Below are positions 20,134-28,811 of a stretch of 64,000 nucleotides of DNA, piece by piece. The translations under genes and the position numbers were made by a program. Each line of letters starts with the position of its first letter. The first letter of the stretch is position 1. Source of the stretch: Rhizobium sp. SG_E_25_P2 (GTDB lineage Bacteria; Pseudomonadota; Alphaproteobacteria; Rhizobiales; Rhizobiaceae); the NCBI RefSeq assembly GCF_029892285.1, contig NZ_JARXVM010000005.1, forward strand, positions 124,001 through 188,000, written 5' to 3'. The notes below the pieces were generated by a model. That model did no database searches. It saw nothing but the letters and a program-made list of their open reading frames with translations, and was not told the origin of the DNA.

Positions 20134-20871
20134 ATGCTTGATCGACAGACTGTAAAGCCGGTGAACCATGAAGCTCTGATCTCGGAGTTGGCTGCCCTGT
20201 CGACCCAGTTCGACATTCTTCGATTCCTGAAAAAGACCACTGAAATGTTTGCTGCGCGCGCCTTCATGGTGCTCAGGATGCCCTCGTCGACGGCCGTGGC
20301 GTTACAGTCGGCGTCGGTGATCACCAGTTGGCCTTCCGAATTAATCGCCAAATATGACGCGGAAGGGCTGATGGCCGATAGCCCCGCTCTCCAACACATC
20401 AGGACGTCAACCGTGCCGTTCTCCTACGACATCCACGTCATCAACGATCAGCGGCGTGATGGAAAGATGGAGCGGGCCATCGAACTTTTCGAGCAGTATG
20501 GCCTGCTTCGCGGTGCCTATTTCCCGGTTTGTGACGCTGGCGGCGATCGCGGCGCGGTCGGCTATTCCGGCGAGCGCGAACCCTTCACGAATCAGGAAAT
20601 GCTGCAACTGCATATGATATCCACCTGCGTGTTCGATCGCCTCTACCAGTTGGCGCGGAAAGATCGCAAAGGTGGCGAGGATCTTACCCAGCGTGAAATC
20701 GATTGCCTGACTTGGACTGCGGCCGGGAAGACGAGCATGGAAATCTCCAACATCCTCAATCTGTCGGAACATACGGTCAACCACTACCTCAACCGGGCGA
20801 CCAAGAAGCTCGACACCGTCAATCGCACGCAGGCTGTCGCCAAGTCGCTCAGGATGGGCATCATTTCCTGA
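20134..20871 (+). CDS. LuxR-family regulator with autoinducer-binding-type domain (orphan)
   Basis: A 245-residue regulator. The N-terminal 20-170 has the autoinducer-binding fold pattern (TSWPSELIAKYDAEG, and the FSYD region), and the C-terminal 180-240 is a GerE helix-turn-helix: LTQREIDCLTWTAAGKTSME, then ILNLSEHTVNHYLNRATKKL. No luxI-type synthase is in the window, so it is an orphan; many rhizobial members of this type do not bind acyl-homoserine lactones. It is divergent from the galactose-type operon and could regulate it, though genus-level synteny could equally explain the pairing. The ribosome binding site is weak (GACTGAGAC). Confidence 0.88.
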   Translation: MLDRQTVKPVNHEALISELAALSTQFDILRFLKKTTEMFAARAFMVLRMPSSTAVALQSASVITSWPSELIAKYDAEGLMADSPALQHIRTSTVPFSYDIHVINDQRRDGKMERAIELFEQYGLLRGAYFPVCDAGGDRGAVGYSGEREPFTNQEMLQLHMISTCVFDRLYQLARKDRKGGEDLTQREIDCLTWTAAGKTSMEISNILNLSEHTVNHYLNRATKKLDTVNRTQAVAKSLRMGIIS

Positions 20872-21029
20872 TCCTGACGCCCTTGGAATTCTACCGGAAT
20901 CAATAGCTTTTTCCGCATTTATACCCCATTTGGGGGATGACGTTACGCAAGCTGCAGTTTAATTTCGCTGCACGAATATGCGTCGCGATCGCGGTCGTGC
21001 GCCGAGACGCACGCACATTTGCGCCGACC

Positions 21030-21118
21030 TTATGGTTCCATGGCGAAACCCCTCCCAGACCTATCCTGGGACGCCATGTGGAGTAACCCGCCCGCGCCCT
21101 GCCGGGCGGGTTCTTTCT
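21030..21118 (+). ncRNA. Candidate small RNA with C-rich loop and intrinsic terminator
   Basis: Two hairpins lie in series with no gene around them. First, CATGGCG (21039-21045) pairs with CGCCATG (21072-21078) and encloses a second perfect stem, TCCCAG (21053-21058) with CTGGGA (21066-21071). This leaves AAACCCC at 21046-21052 as an unpaired C-rich bulge of anti-Shine-Dalgarno type. Second, a perfect 10-bp terminator stem AACCCGCCCG (21085-21094) with 21103-21112 is followed by CTTTCTT. This layout resembles rhizobial trans-acting sRNAs. The 5' end is not determined, and a family name is not claimed. Confidence 0.5.
21085..21117 (+). terminator. Intrinsic terminator of the plus-strand sRNA candidate
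   Basis: A 10-bp perfect stem, arms 21085-21094 and 21103-21112, with an 8-nt loop and the U-rich tail TTCTTTCTT. It is 214 bp past the luxR stop, so it could also end read-through from luxR. Confidence 0.7.
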
Positions 21119-21287
21119 TGGGCGCCTAAAATTTCGTCTAATCTGGTGGTTTTTTGCTTCATATGGAGCGTGCAGTTTGCACATCGCGTTTCGTTGCTGC
21201 GCCAGAAGGCCGCATCAACGGGCTGTCGGAGGCGTTTCAGTGTCTGGCACAATTCCTGCATCGCTATTCCCAGGTCCAGAGGGGACT

Positions 21288-21311
21288 AAAAAAGCATCCG
21301 AAACAGGATGC
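21288..21311 (-). terminator. Intrinsic terminator, minus strand
   Basis: GCATCC (21311-21306 on the minus strand) and GGATGC (21299-21294) form a 6-bp stem with a TGTTTC loop, followed by TTTTTT. In the plus direction the same stem has no U-tract, so it is directional. Confidence 0.75.
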
Positions 21312-21402
21312 GCGAAGGCAAGCCGCCTTCCATGCCGCCGCATCGCGCGACGCCGGCATGGAAGGCGGAACTTGTTTGATACCCATCAACAAACAAAAAT
21401 AG
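21288..21402 (-). ncRNA. Candidate small RNA on the minus strand ending in a canonical terminator
   Basis: On the minus strand a perfect 15-bp stem-loop (21354-21368 with 21323-21337; core CTTCCATGCCG) is followed by GCATCC-TGTTTC-GGATGC (21311-21294) and six Ts (21293-21288). That is a textbook intrinsic terminator. A third, imperfect hairpin (TTGTTT with AAACAA, about 21372-21397) precedes them. No leftward gene exists upstream, so the terminator must end a short transcript starting within the mrp upstream region. The promoter and 5' end are unresolved. The region is divergent from mrp (start 21473). Confidence 0.55.
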
Positions 21403-21472
21403 TCTGCCGCGCTGGGTTGGCGCGCCCGAAGGCTTCCACTATCTACAGGCCACAGCGAGTGAGGGGCCAGTG

Positions 21473-22615
21473 ATGAGTGAAGTGACGAGCAAAGATGTCC
21501 TGGAACGGCTCAAGACCGTGCGCGGACCTGACATGACGGGCAACATCGTCGATCTCGGCATGGTTTCGGAAGTGTTTATTTCGGACGGCAAGGCCTATTT
21601 CTCCATCACCGTGCGATCCGACAAGGCCAAGGATTTGGAGCCGCTTCGCCTTGCCGCCGAGCGCGTCGTCAAGGACATGCCCGGCATGAAGGGCGCGTTC
21701 GCCGCATTGACGGCGGATAAAAAGGCGGGAGCCGCGCCGCCGCGTCCACAGGCGGCGCCCGCGCAGGGCCATGCCCATCCTCATCCTCCCCGCGGCGCGG
21801 CCCCCAAGCAGACGATTCCCGGCGTCAAGCGCATGATCGCCGTCGCATCCGGCAAGGGCGGCGTCGGAAAGTCCACGACGTCGGTCAACATCGCGCTGGG
21901 TCTTCAGGCGCTCGAATATAAAGTCGGTCTGCTCGACGCCGATATTTACGGTCCGTCCGTGCCGCGGCTGTTGGGGATTTCGGGTCGCCCCCAGCAGATC
22001 GACGGCCGGCTGATCAAGCCGATGGAGAATTACGGCCTCAAGGCGATGTCGATGGGCTTCCTGGTCGACGAAGAGGTCGCGATGATCTGGCGTGGACCGA
22101 TGATCCAGTCGGCGCTCTTGCAGATGTTGCGCGAAGTCGCCTGGGGTGATCTCGACGTGCTGGTGATCGACATGCCGCCCGGCACAGGCGATGTGCAGCT
22201 GACGCTGGCGCAACAGGCGCCGCTATCAGGGGCGATCATCGTCTCTACCCCCCAGGATCTGGCGCTGTTGGACGCACGCAAGGCCATCAACATGTTCAAG
22301 AAGGTGGAAGTGCCCTTGCTCGGCCTGATCGAGAATATGAGCCACTTCATCTGCCCCAATTGCGGAACCTCGCACGACATATTCGGCCATGGCGGCGCTC
22401 GCGCCGAGGCGGAAAAGATCGGCTCTCCCTTCCTGGGAGAGGTGCCGCTGGCCTTGACGATCCGCGAGACATCCGATGCCGGTGCGCCCGTCGTTGTCAG
22501 CGAGCCTGACGGCCCGCATGCCCGGGTCTATCGGGAAATCGCCGGCAGAATTGCCGAGAGGTTGTTTGGCGACGAGCCGCTTTCCCGCGCCGCGCCCGCC
22601 ATCGTTTTCGAGTGA
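21473..22615 (+). CDS. mrp: Mrp/NBP35-family iron-sulfur carrier ATPase
   Basis: A cytosolic P-loop ATPase that carries and transfers [4Fe-4S] clusters to apoproteins. The N-terminal MIP18/DUF59-like domain (about residues 8-85) is followed by a His/Pro/Ala-rich linker, then the deviant Walker A GKGGVGKST near residue 127, and the bridging-cluster CxxC at Cys294/Cys297 in ICPNCGTSHDIFGHGG. It is 380 residues. The start ATG follows GAGGGG; a GTG just before it (21470) is the alternative. A GC-rich terminator-like hairpin follows at 22644-22659. Confidence 0.95.
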   Translation: MSEVTSKDVLERLKTVRGPDMTGNIVDLGMVSEVFISDGKAYFSITVRSDKAKDLEPLRLAAERVVKDMPGMKGAFAALTADKKAGAAPPRPQAAPAQGHAHPHPPRGAAPKQTIPGVKRMIAVASGKGGVGKSTTSVNIALGLQALEYKVGLLDADIYGPSVPRLLGISGRPQQIDGRLIKPMENYGLKAMSMGFLVDEEVAMIWRGPMIQSALLQMLREVAWGDLDVLVIDMPPGTGDVQLTLAQQAPLSGAIIVSTPQDLALLDARKAINMFKKVEVPLLGLIENMSHFICPNCGTSHDIFGHGGARAEAEKIGSPFLGEVPLALTIRETSDAGAPVVVSEPDGPHARVYREIAGRIAERLFGDEPLSRAAPAIVFE

Positions 22616-22643
22616 CAGCGCGCCTGACCCAATAGCAGGCCGA

Positions 22644-22659
22644 CGCCCCTGCCGGGGCG
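22644..22659 (+). terminator. GC-rich hairpin after mrp
   Basis: CGCCCC (22644-22649) and GGGGCG (22654-22659) form a stem with a TGCC loop 28 bp past the mrp stop. There is no U-tract immediately after it, so assignment as a terminator is tentative. Confidence 0.4.
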
Positions 22660-22826
22660 CCGGTCCGTTCTATCTTGATTACAGACGCGTTTTGCGCGAT
22701 ACCAGCCTCGTTGAACCTGCGCTGGCTTTGGCCGCGTGACGACTATTGACCATTTCGCAGGCGCGCGGGGCGAATGCGACCAATGCCATCGGGGCGCGGA
22801 ATGACCTTGTCCGGAGCTTATTGCTC

Positions 22827-23807
22827 ATGATCATTGCTTACCGTTCGAACGGTGAGTCGATGATGCTGCCGGTGGACCAGCAATTGCAGACTCTTCCAGC
22901 CGATGTCATTTGGCTAGACCTCGCCCATCCGACACGCGAGGAAGATCACTATGCGCAGCATTTGACCGGCATAGAGGTTCCGACCCGCGAGGATCTGCGC
23001 GACATCGAACCATCAAGCCGTCTTTATTCCGAGGGCAGGGCGCATTACATGACCGCGTCCTTGCTCTGTCACGCGGATACGGCGACGCCGAAACTGGCGG
23101 ATATCGCCTTCGTGTTGACAGACCGTCATCTGGTGACCGTCCGCTACGACGAACCGAAATCCTTCAAGCTCTATGCTGCTGCGCTGGGGCGTTCGACAAA
23201 CGTCCCCTCCGCGCCGCATGTCACGCTGGTCAAGTTGATGGAGACGATTTCCGACCGGACGGCGGAAATTCTCGAACAGGCGGAAATGAAGGGCGAAGCG
23301 CTGCTGCTCGCGATTTTCGGTGACGGAAACGAACCGGTGAAGCGTCGACCGCCGCGGTTCCTGGAGAATCTTCTCTCGTCGATCGGGCATCATCACCGAC
23401 TGATCTCGAAGGCCCGCGACAGTATGGCGTCGCTGTCGCGTCTGATGAGCTTCCTGACCAGCGTCCAGACCGTGCAGTCGGACGCCGAGGCCAAGGCTGT
23501 CTGCCTTTCCGTGACCCGCGATCTGCAGACATTGTCCGAGCATGCGGCTTTCATTTCGTCAAACACCACATTCCTGCTTGACGCCTCGCTCGGCCTGATC
23601 AATGTCGAGCAGAACGCCATCATCAAGATTTTCTCGATCGCCTCGGTGGTGCTTTTGCCGCCGACATTGGTCGCCTCCATCTATGGCATGAATTTTCGGT
23701 TCATGCCCGAACTCGAATGGACATGGGGATACCCCGCCGCGATCGTGATGATGATCGTCTCGGCCGTCATTCCCTTCTTCTTCTTTCGTTGGAAAGGCTG
23801 GCTCTAA
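22827..23807 (+). CDS. corA: CorA-family divalent cation (magnesium) transporter
   Basis: An inner-membrane Mg2+/Co2+ channel, active as a pentamer. The 326-residue protein has a long soluble cytoplasmic domain and two C-terminal membrane helices. The first ends in the selectivity signature YGMNF near residue 288, and the second is AAIVMMIVSAVIPFFFF, with a basic C-terminal tail RWKGWL. CGGAG sits 10 bp before the ATG at 22827. Earlier in-frame starts back to 22746 lack the family sequence. The kup gene begins 15 bp after the stop, so the two cation transporters are likely co-transcribed. Confidence 0.94.
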   Translation: MIIAYRSNGESMMLPVDQQLQTLPADVIWLDLAHPTREEDHYAQHLTGIEVPTREDLRDIEPSSRLYSEGRAHYMTASLLCHADTATPKLADIAFVLTDRHLVTVRYDEPKSFKLYAAALGRSTNVPSAPHVTLVKLMETISDRTAEILEQAEMKGEALLLAIFGDGNEPVKRRPPRFLENLLSSIGHHHRLISKARDSMASLSRLMSFLTSVQTVQSDAEAKAVCLSVTRDLQTLSEHAAFISSNTTFLLDASLGLINVEQNAIIKIFSIASVVLLPPTLVASIYGMNFRFMPELEWTWGYPAAIVMMIVSAVIPFFFFRWKGWL

Positions 23808-23821
23808 GCCGGAAACTGACA

Positions 23822-25732
23822 ATGTCGGACACAAATTTGCATTCGGGCGGCCATTCAGGCCCTATGTCCCAAAAGAAGCTGCTGGCGCTGGCCCTTGGCT
23901 CGGTCGGCGTGGTCTATGGCGACATCGGCACCTCGCCGCTCTACGCTTTTCGCGAATCGCTGCGCCCCGTCTCTGGCGACGGCGTCGATCGCATTGAAAT
24001 CATCGGCCTGATCTCGTTGTTCATCTGGGCGCTGACCATCATCGTCACGTTGAAATATGTCGTTTTTCTGTTGAAAGCGGACAATGACGGCGAGGGCGGA
24101 ACGCTGTCGCTTCTTTCGCTGGTCACCAAGGCGGTGTCAGAGCGTCGGGCGGGCGTTCTCCTCCTGATCGGCATCGTTGGGGCTGCGCTGTTTTTGGGCG
24201 ACGCGATGATCACGCCCGCGCTGTCGGTCCTGTCTGCCGTCGAGGGTCTGAAATTCGTCACCCCGGCGCTGAATCCCTATGTGGTGCCGATTTCGGTGGT
24301 GATCCTGATCCTGCTGTTTGCCGTTCAGTCGCGCGGCACGGGCGCGGTATCCGCCTTTTTTGGCCCGATCACCGCCTTCTGGTTTCTCACGCTTGGCGGC
24401 ATCGGCGTTTACCACATTTTCGACGATCTCAGTATCCTCGCAGCCTTCAATCCCTATTATGGCGTCTGGTTTCTCACCAATAGCGGCATGGTGGGCTTTA
24501 TCGTTCTCGGTTCCGTCTTTCTGGCGGTCACGGGCGCAGAAGCGCTTTACGCCGATCTCGGCCATTTCGGCCGCGCGCCGATCCGGCTCGCCTGGTTCGG
24601 ATTGATCTTTCCGGCGCTCACGCTCAATTATCTTGGACAGGGCGCCTATGTGCTGCAGCATCCCGAAGGACTATCCGATCCGTTCTTTCTGATGTTTCCG
24701 GAATATCTGCGGCTGCCCGCTGTCATTCTCGCGACTGTCGCCACCATCATCGCCAGCCAGGCGGTGATCACCGGCGCTTTCTCACTGGCGCGGCAGGCGA
24801 TCCATCTCGGCTTCCTGCCGCGCATGGAGATCTATCATACGTCGGACACCAATACGGGCCAGATCTATCTGCCGGCGGTCAACACCATCCTGATGTTCGG
24901 CGTCATGGCGCTGGTGTTGATGTTCAAGTCGTCGGAATCGCTGGCGGTCGCCTATGGCATCGCCGTGACCGGCGACATGGTGGTGTCCACAATCCTGCTC
25001 TACAACTTCGTCCGCGGTTTCTGGAAATGGTCGCGTCTTCGCGCCATCAGCATTATCGCGCCCTTGTTGTGCATCGAATCGGTGTTCCTGGGCTCCAACC
25101 TCACCAAACTGCATCACGGCGGCTATGTGCCGGTGCTGATCGCCGCCTGTTTCGTGGTGATCATGTGGACCTGGCGGCGCGGCACCAAGATCCTGTTCGA
25201 AAAGACCCGGCGTACGCATATACCACTCGGGACATTCGTGAAGTCGCTTGAAAAGAAGAGCGAGCATGGTCCGATCGAAGTTCCGGGCACCGCGATCTTC
25301 CTGACTTCGGACCCGACCTCGACGCCTGCGGCGCTTCTGCACAATCTCAAGCACAATCATGTGCTGCACAGCCAGAACATCATTCTGACGATCAAGACGC
25401 AGAACCGGCCGCGCGTGCCGATCGAGGAGCGCGGACGAATCGAGCGTATTTCGGAACATTTCCAATTGCTGGAACTGAGCTTCGGTTTCCAGGAGACGCA
25501 GAACGTCTCCCAGGCGCTCGCGCATCTGAGAAAGACCGGACTGAAATTCGACATCATGTCGACGTCCTTCTATCTCGGTCGGCGGAAACTGATCCCGGAC
25601 GCCAATTCCGGCATGCCCTCCTGGCAGGATCGGCTGTTCATAGCGCTCGCCAGCGCCGCGACCGATCCGTCGGATTATTTCCGGTTGCCGGCCAACCGCG
25701 TCGTGGAACTGGGCGCGCATGTGACCGTATAG
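23822..25732 (+). CDS. kup: Kup-family potassium uptake protein
   Basis: A low-affinity K+/H+ symporter, 636 residues with about 12 membrane helices and a soluble C-terminal domain from residue 450. The family signature SVGVVYGDIGTSPLYAFRES begins near residue 28, and GALFLGDAMITPALSVLSA follows. The start at 23822 is preceded by GCCGGA and lies 15 bp after corA. The upstream open frame lies inside corA and is a shadow. A terminator follows at 25766-25790. Confidence 0.95.
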   Translation: MSDTNLHSGGHSGPMSQKKLLALALGSVGVVYGDIGTSPLYAFRESLRPVSGDGVDRIEIIGLISLFIWALTIIVTLKYVVFLLKADNDGEGGTLSLLSLVTKAVSERRAGVLLLIGIVGAALFLGDAMITPALSVLSAVEGLKFVTPALNPYVVPISVVILILLFAVQSRGTGAVSAFFGPITAFWFLTLGGIGVYHIFDDLSILAAFNPYYGVWFLTNSGMVGFIVLGSVFLAVTGAEALYADLGHFGRAPIRLAWFGLIFPALTLNYLGQGAYVLQHPEGLSDPFFLMFPEYLRLPAVILATVATIIASQAVITGAFSLARQAIHLGFLPRMEIYHTSDTNTGQIYLPAVNTILMFGVMALVLMFKSSESLAVAYGIAVTGDMVVSTILLYNFVRGFWKWSRLRAISIIAPLLCIESVFLGSNLTKLHHGGYVPVLIAACFVVIMWTWRRGTKILFEKTRRTHIPLGTFVKSLEKKSEHGPIEVPGTAIFLTSDPTSTPAALLHNLKHNHVLHSQNIILTIKTQNRPRVPIEERGRIERISEHFQLLELSFGFQETQNVSQALAHLRKTGLKFDIMSTSFYLGRRKLIPDANSGMPSWQDRLFIALASAATDPSDYFRLPANRVVELGAHVTV

Positions 25733-25765
25733 CCGAACAAGCGGCTGGCATGGCTCTTGATCAAG

Positions 25766-25790
25766 CGGGCGGCTTTGGGCCGCCCGTTTA
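25766..25790 (+). terminator. Intrinsic terminator after kup
   Basis: CGGGCGGC (25766-25773) pairs with GCCGCCCG (25779-25786) around TTTGG, followed by TTTA. It lies 33 bp past the kup stop and would end the corA-kup transcript. Confidence 0.7.
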
Positions 25791-25907
25791 CGTATTAGCG
25801 CCCTCTAACGCCTCGCAAAGGCCACAAATCCCGGGATTAACCAAACATCAAGGTTAATAGCGCATTGTTTGGCCGATGAATTCCAGTTCCTGTGGAGTAG
25901 CGTTCAC

Positions 25908-27077
25908 GTGTTGAAGCGTTTCTTGGCCGCGCGTCGCCCGCGCACCTCGTCCGATTGGGCTGCCCCCGGTGTTTTCGCGCTTGCCGGCTTGCTCATTTTC
26001 CCCAGTGTCGCCGCAGAGGCTGATGTGACCGGGCTGGTGTCCGCTCCAGCCGGCGCCGCTGCCTGGCGCAGCTATATGACGCCGATCGGCGCTGGCTCCA
26101 TCCAAAACGCTGAAATCGTCTTCAAGGAATCGGGCGCCAAAGGTTACGATCCCGCAAATCGCGGGCTGGTGCTGGCCGGCGGCCAGAAGGTTGCGTTGTC
26201 GGCGGATAAGCGCGAGCAGCCGGAGACGCCGGACGAGGCGCGGGTGACCCGCAGCCTGAAGAAAGGCCGGGTGCTGGCGTCGGAACGCGTGCGGCCGCCG
26301 CAAGGATTCTCCGCCGGCAGCATTCTCGATCGACAGGCGCATCTGTTGGCCCCGGAATTGACCGAGGAGCGTGTGACGATGTTCCAGAAGCCAGCGCTCA
26401 AGGGCAAGGAAATCGAAATCGCCCTGGCCTTTCACGCCGTGCGTCCACGGCTGCACGATGACGCCGCGTCGTCTATGCTTGCGAGCCTGATCACCAATGA
26501 AAAGGGCGATAGTCTCGCCAGCGCCTACGCCAATCCCGAGCCTGACTACGCCGAACAATCGCCATTCGATTCCATTCTCGTAAAGCCCAATGCCGACCGT
26601 TTCGTGCCGGATGTCGGCAAGGAGGCGCATGGCTGGGCCGCCAATGTCCTGCCTGCCTCGGTTTTCAGCGAGAAGGAACAGAAGTGCCTGGCCGAAGCCA
26701 TTTATTTCGAGGCGATCACCGAGCCGCTGAAGGGACAGGCGGCGGTGGCGCAGGTTGTGCTCAACCGGGTGCGCAATCCATCATTCCCAAATACGATCTG
26801 CGGCGTGGTCTACCAGAATGAAGATTGGCGCAATCGCTGCCAGTTTTCCTTTGCCTGCGATCGAATTCCTGACGTCATCTGGTCGCGCGCCCGCTTTGAC
26901 GCCGCCAAGCAAGTTGCGCTCGCCGTGACCGCCGGCAAGATTTATCTCAAAAGCGTTGGCGATTCGACCCACTACCACGCCGTCTATGTTCGACCCAATT
27001 GGGCGCGGACCATGAAGCGAGTCAGCCGCATTGGACTGCACATTTTCTACCGAACCTATGGCGGTGGCTGGGTCTAA
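25908..27077 (+). CDS. SleB/CwlJ-type cell wall hydrolase
   Basis: An exported or membrane-anchored peptidoglycan hydrolase. An N-terminal hydrophobic segment (APGVFALAGLLIFPSVAAEA) is followed by an uncharacterised 200-residue region and a C-terminal Hydrolase_2 domain (about 260-385). The domain includes CLAEAIYFEAITEPLKGQAA, QVVLNRVRNPSFPNTICGVV, CQFSFACD and THYHAVYVRPNW. The glutamate in YFEA is the likely catalytic residue of this lytic transglycosylase-like fold. GGAG at 25894-25897 serves the GTG at 25908; an in-frame TTG at 25869 is the longer alternative. Spore-free rhizobia use such enzymes in wall remodelling. Confidence 0.85.
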   Translation: MLKRFLAARRPRTSSDWAAPGVFALAGLLIFPSVAAEADVTGLVSAPAGAAAWRSYMTPIGAGSIQNAEIVFKESGAKGYDPANRGLVLAGGQKVALSADKREQPETPDEARVTRSLKKGRVLASERVRPPQGFSAGSILDRQAHLLAPELTEERVTMFQKPALKGKEIEIALAFHAVRPRLHDDAASSMLASLITNEKGDSLASAYANPEPDYAEQSPFDSILVKPNADRFVPDVGKEAHGWAANVLPASVFSEKEQKCLAEAIYFEAITEPLKGQAAVAQVVLNRVRNPSFPNTICGVVYQNEDWRNRCQFSFACDRIPDVIWSRARFDAAKQVALAVTAGKIYLKSVGDSTHYHAVYVRPNWARTMKRVSRIGLHIFYRTYGGGWV

Positions 27078-27191
27078 TCGGCCCATCCGGAGGCGCAATG
27101 CCGCACGGTGTGGCGTTAAAAGCCCGTTTATACACCGTAATCCATTGAAATCGTTGATTAAAAATACATGAACGACCATCGACGCCTCGCC

Positions 27192-27220
27192 TTGACTCCG
27201 AAAAGGGTCGAAACTATGGT
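27192..27220 (+). promoter_or_regulatory. Sigma-70-type promoter of the atp F0 operon
   Basis: TTGACT (27192-27197), a 17-bp spacer and TATGGT (27215-27220) fit the housekeeping promoter of alphaproteobacteria. It lies 105 bp upstream of atpI in a gap with no other gene. The transcript start is predicted near 27227. Confidence 0.6.
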
Positions 27221-27324
27221 GCACGCGGCTTGAGGGCGGGGGTCTCCAACACGGGAATTTGCCTATTTTCTGCCTTGCACGGGCGGTTTGGCTGGGTTAA
27301 GGCCCGGACCGCGAGGAGGCGAAA

Positions 27325-27687
27325 ATGGAAACCGACCGCCAGGATAGTCTGGAAGAACGCATGGAAAAGCTCCGCAAGGAGTTATGTCAAGCGGAAGGCA
27401 ATCCCGAGGGGGGTGTGAGAGCGGCCAGTGAAAATGACCGGAAAGGTTATTCACAGGCGCTGAAGATTTCCTCGGAATTCATTGCGGCCGTTATCGTCGG
27501 CGCGATGCTCGGCTATCTTCTGGACATGGTTCTGCCCATCAAGCCATGGGGGTTGATCATTTTTCTGCTCCTTGGATTTTGCGCGGGCATCCTTAATGTC
27601 CTCAGAGTGGTGGGCGTGGTAACCGCGCCGCATCCGGTGGACAGGATCGGGGAAGCCCGCAATACGGACAAAAGGCCGAAGCCCTGA
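27325..27687 (+). CDS. atpI: ATP synthase protein I
   Basis: A 120-residue accessory membrane protein that assists c-ring assembly. The N-terminal 40 residues are charged and coiled-coil-like (SLEERMEKLRKELCQAE). Two hydrophobic segments follow: FIAAVIVGAMLGYLLDMVL and PWGLIIFLLLGFCAGILNVL, the usual AtpI hairpin. GAGGAGG precedes the ATG. It leads the F0 operon atpI-B-E-F'-F. Confidence 0.92.
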   Translation: METDRQDSLEERMEKLRKELCQAEGNPEGGVRAASENDRKGYSQALKISSEFIAAVIVGAMLGYLLDMVLPIKPWGLIIFLLLGFCAGILNVLRVVGVVTAPHPVDRIGEARNTDKRPKP

Positions 27688-27721
27688 GGCGCGGCCGTGA
27701 TGAAAACGAGAGAGAAGACAC

Positions 27722-28480
27722 GTGGCGACCAGTGAAAAGGTAGACCCGATCCATCAGTTCCATATTGTCCCGCTGTGGGAGAATGTGGCTGGCACCGGCT
27801 TTCATTTTACCAATTCTGCTCTGTTCATGGTGCTGACCGTCGTCGTTGCGACGCTGTTCTTCGTCTGGGCGTCCGCGCCCCGCGCCATCGTTCCGGGCCG
27901 CCTGCAGTCGATCGCCGAACTCGCCTATGAGTTCGTGGCGAAGATGCTAAAGGACTCGACCGGCAAGGAAGGGATGAAGTTCTTCCCCTTCGTTTTCTCG
28001 CTGTTCCTGTTCGTGCTGGTGTCGAACCTGTTCGGCATGGTGCCCGGCTTCTTCACCGTCGGCAGCCAGATCATCGTCACCTTCGCGCTCGCGCTTCTGG
28101 TGATCCTGGTCGTGGTTCTCTATGGCGTTTACAAGCATGGTCTTCACTTTTTTGGCCTGTTCGTTCCGTCGGGCGTTCCGATGCTGATCGTTCCGCTGGT
28201 CACCACGATTGAGGTCGTGTCCTTCCTGTCGCGTCCTGTCAGCCTTTCGGTTCGTCTTTTCGCGAACCTGCTCGCCGGCCACATCACGCTCAAGGTTTTT
28301 GCCGGCTTCGTCGTCTCGCTCGGCGTGCTTGGCCCGATTGGCGTCGTTGGCGCGATCCTGCCGCTGCTGATGACCATCGGCCTCACCGGTCTCGAATTCC
28401 TGGTCGCCTTCCTGCAGGCCTATGTGTTTGCGGTTCTGACCTGCATGTATCTCAACGACGCGGTTCATCCGGGCCATTAA
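27722..28480 (+). CDS. atpB: F0F1 ATP synthase subunit a
   Basis: The membrane subunit that forms the two proton half-channels beside the c-ring. It has 252 residues and about six helices. The essential arginine lies in [20 protein letters not shown], and the conserved C-terminal region is [23 protein letters not shown]. The start is a GTG at 27722 with GAGAG upstream, giving the family start [15 protein letters not shown]. It is 34 bp after atpI. Confidence 0.97.
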   Translation: MATSEKVDPIHQFHIVPLWENVAGTGFHFTNSALFMVLTVVVATLFFVWASAPRAIVPGRLQSIAELAYEFVAKMLKDSTGKEGMKFFPFVFSLFLFVLVSNLFGMVPGFFTVGSQIIVTFALALLVILVVVLYGVYKHGLHFFGLFVPSGVPMLIVPLVTTIEVVSFLSRPVSLSVRLFANLLAGHITLKVFAGFVVSLGVLGPIGVVGAILPLLMTIGLTGLEFLVAFLQAYVFAVLTCMYLNDAVHPGH

Positions 28481-28567
28481 GGTCGTGAGTAGAGTTCGGC
28501 GTCGGTTGACTCTGACCGGCGCTCCTGATTAACAGCCACCAAACGAAAACACTGAAGGAGTTCTACA

Positions 28568-28792
28568 ATGGAAGCTGAAGCAGCAAAGTACATCGGCGCC
28601 GGTATCGCTTGCCTCGGAATGGGCGGCGCGGCCCTCGGCCTCGGCAACATTTTCGGCAACTATCTTGCCGGCGCGCTTCGCAATCCGTCTGCAGCTGATG
28701 GCCAGTTCGGCCGTCTGATCTTCGGCTTCGCCGTGACGGAAGCTCTGGGCATCTTCTCGCTGCTCGTCGCTCTTCTCGCTCTCTTCGGCTGA
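28568..28792 (+). CDS. atpE: F0F1 ATP synthase subunit c
   Basis: The 74-residue proteolipid of the rotor ring. Two membrane helices with the glycine-rich packing motif [14 protein letters not shown] flank the polar loop RNPSA. The proton-carrying carboxylate is the glutamate in [24 protein letters not shown] lies upstream of the ATG. The ring needs many c copies per enzyme, and a terminator directly after this gene would help give the excess. Confidence 0.97.
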   Translation: MEAEAAKYIGAGIACLGMGGAALGLGNIFGNYLAGALRNPSAADGQFGRLIFGFAVTEALGIFSLLVALLALFG

Positions 28793-28811
28793 TCGGCGCT
28801 TCAAAAACCAT

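Noticed and set aside
21154-21473. Short plus-strand frames between luxR and mrp as protein genes
   Set aside because: They overlap the structured region with the minus-strand terminator, lack ribosome binding sites and show no protein-like composition.
22746-22826. N-terminal extension of corA from 22746
   Set aside because: No ribosome binding site or family sequence; the ATG at 22827 has CGGAG upstream and gives the CorA N-terminus.
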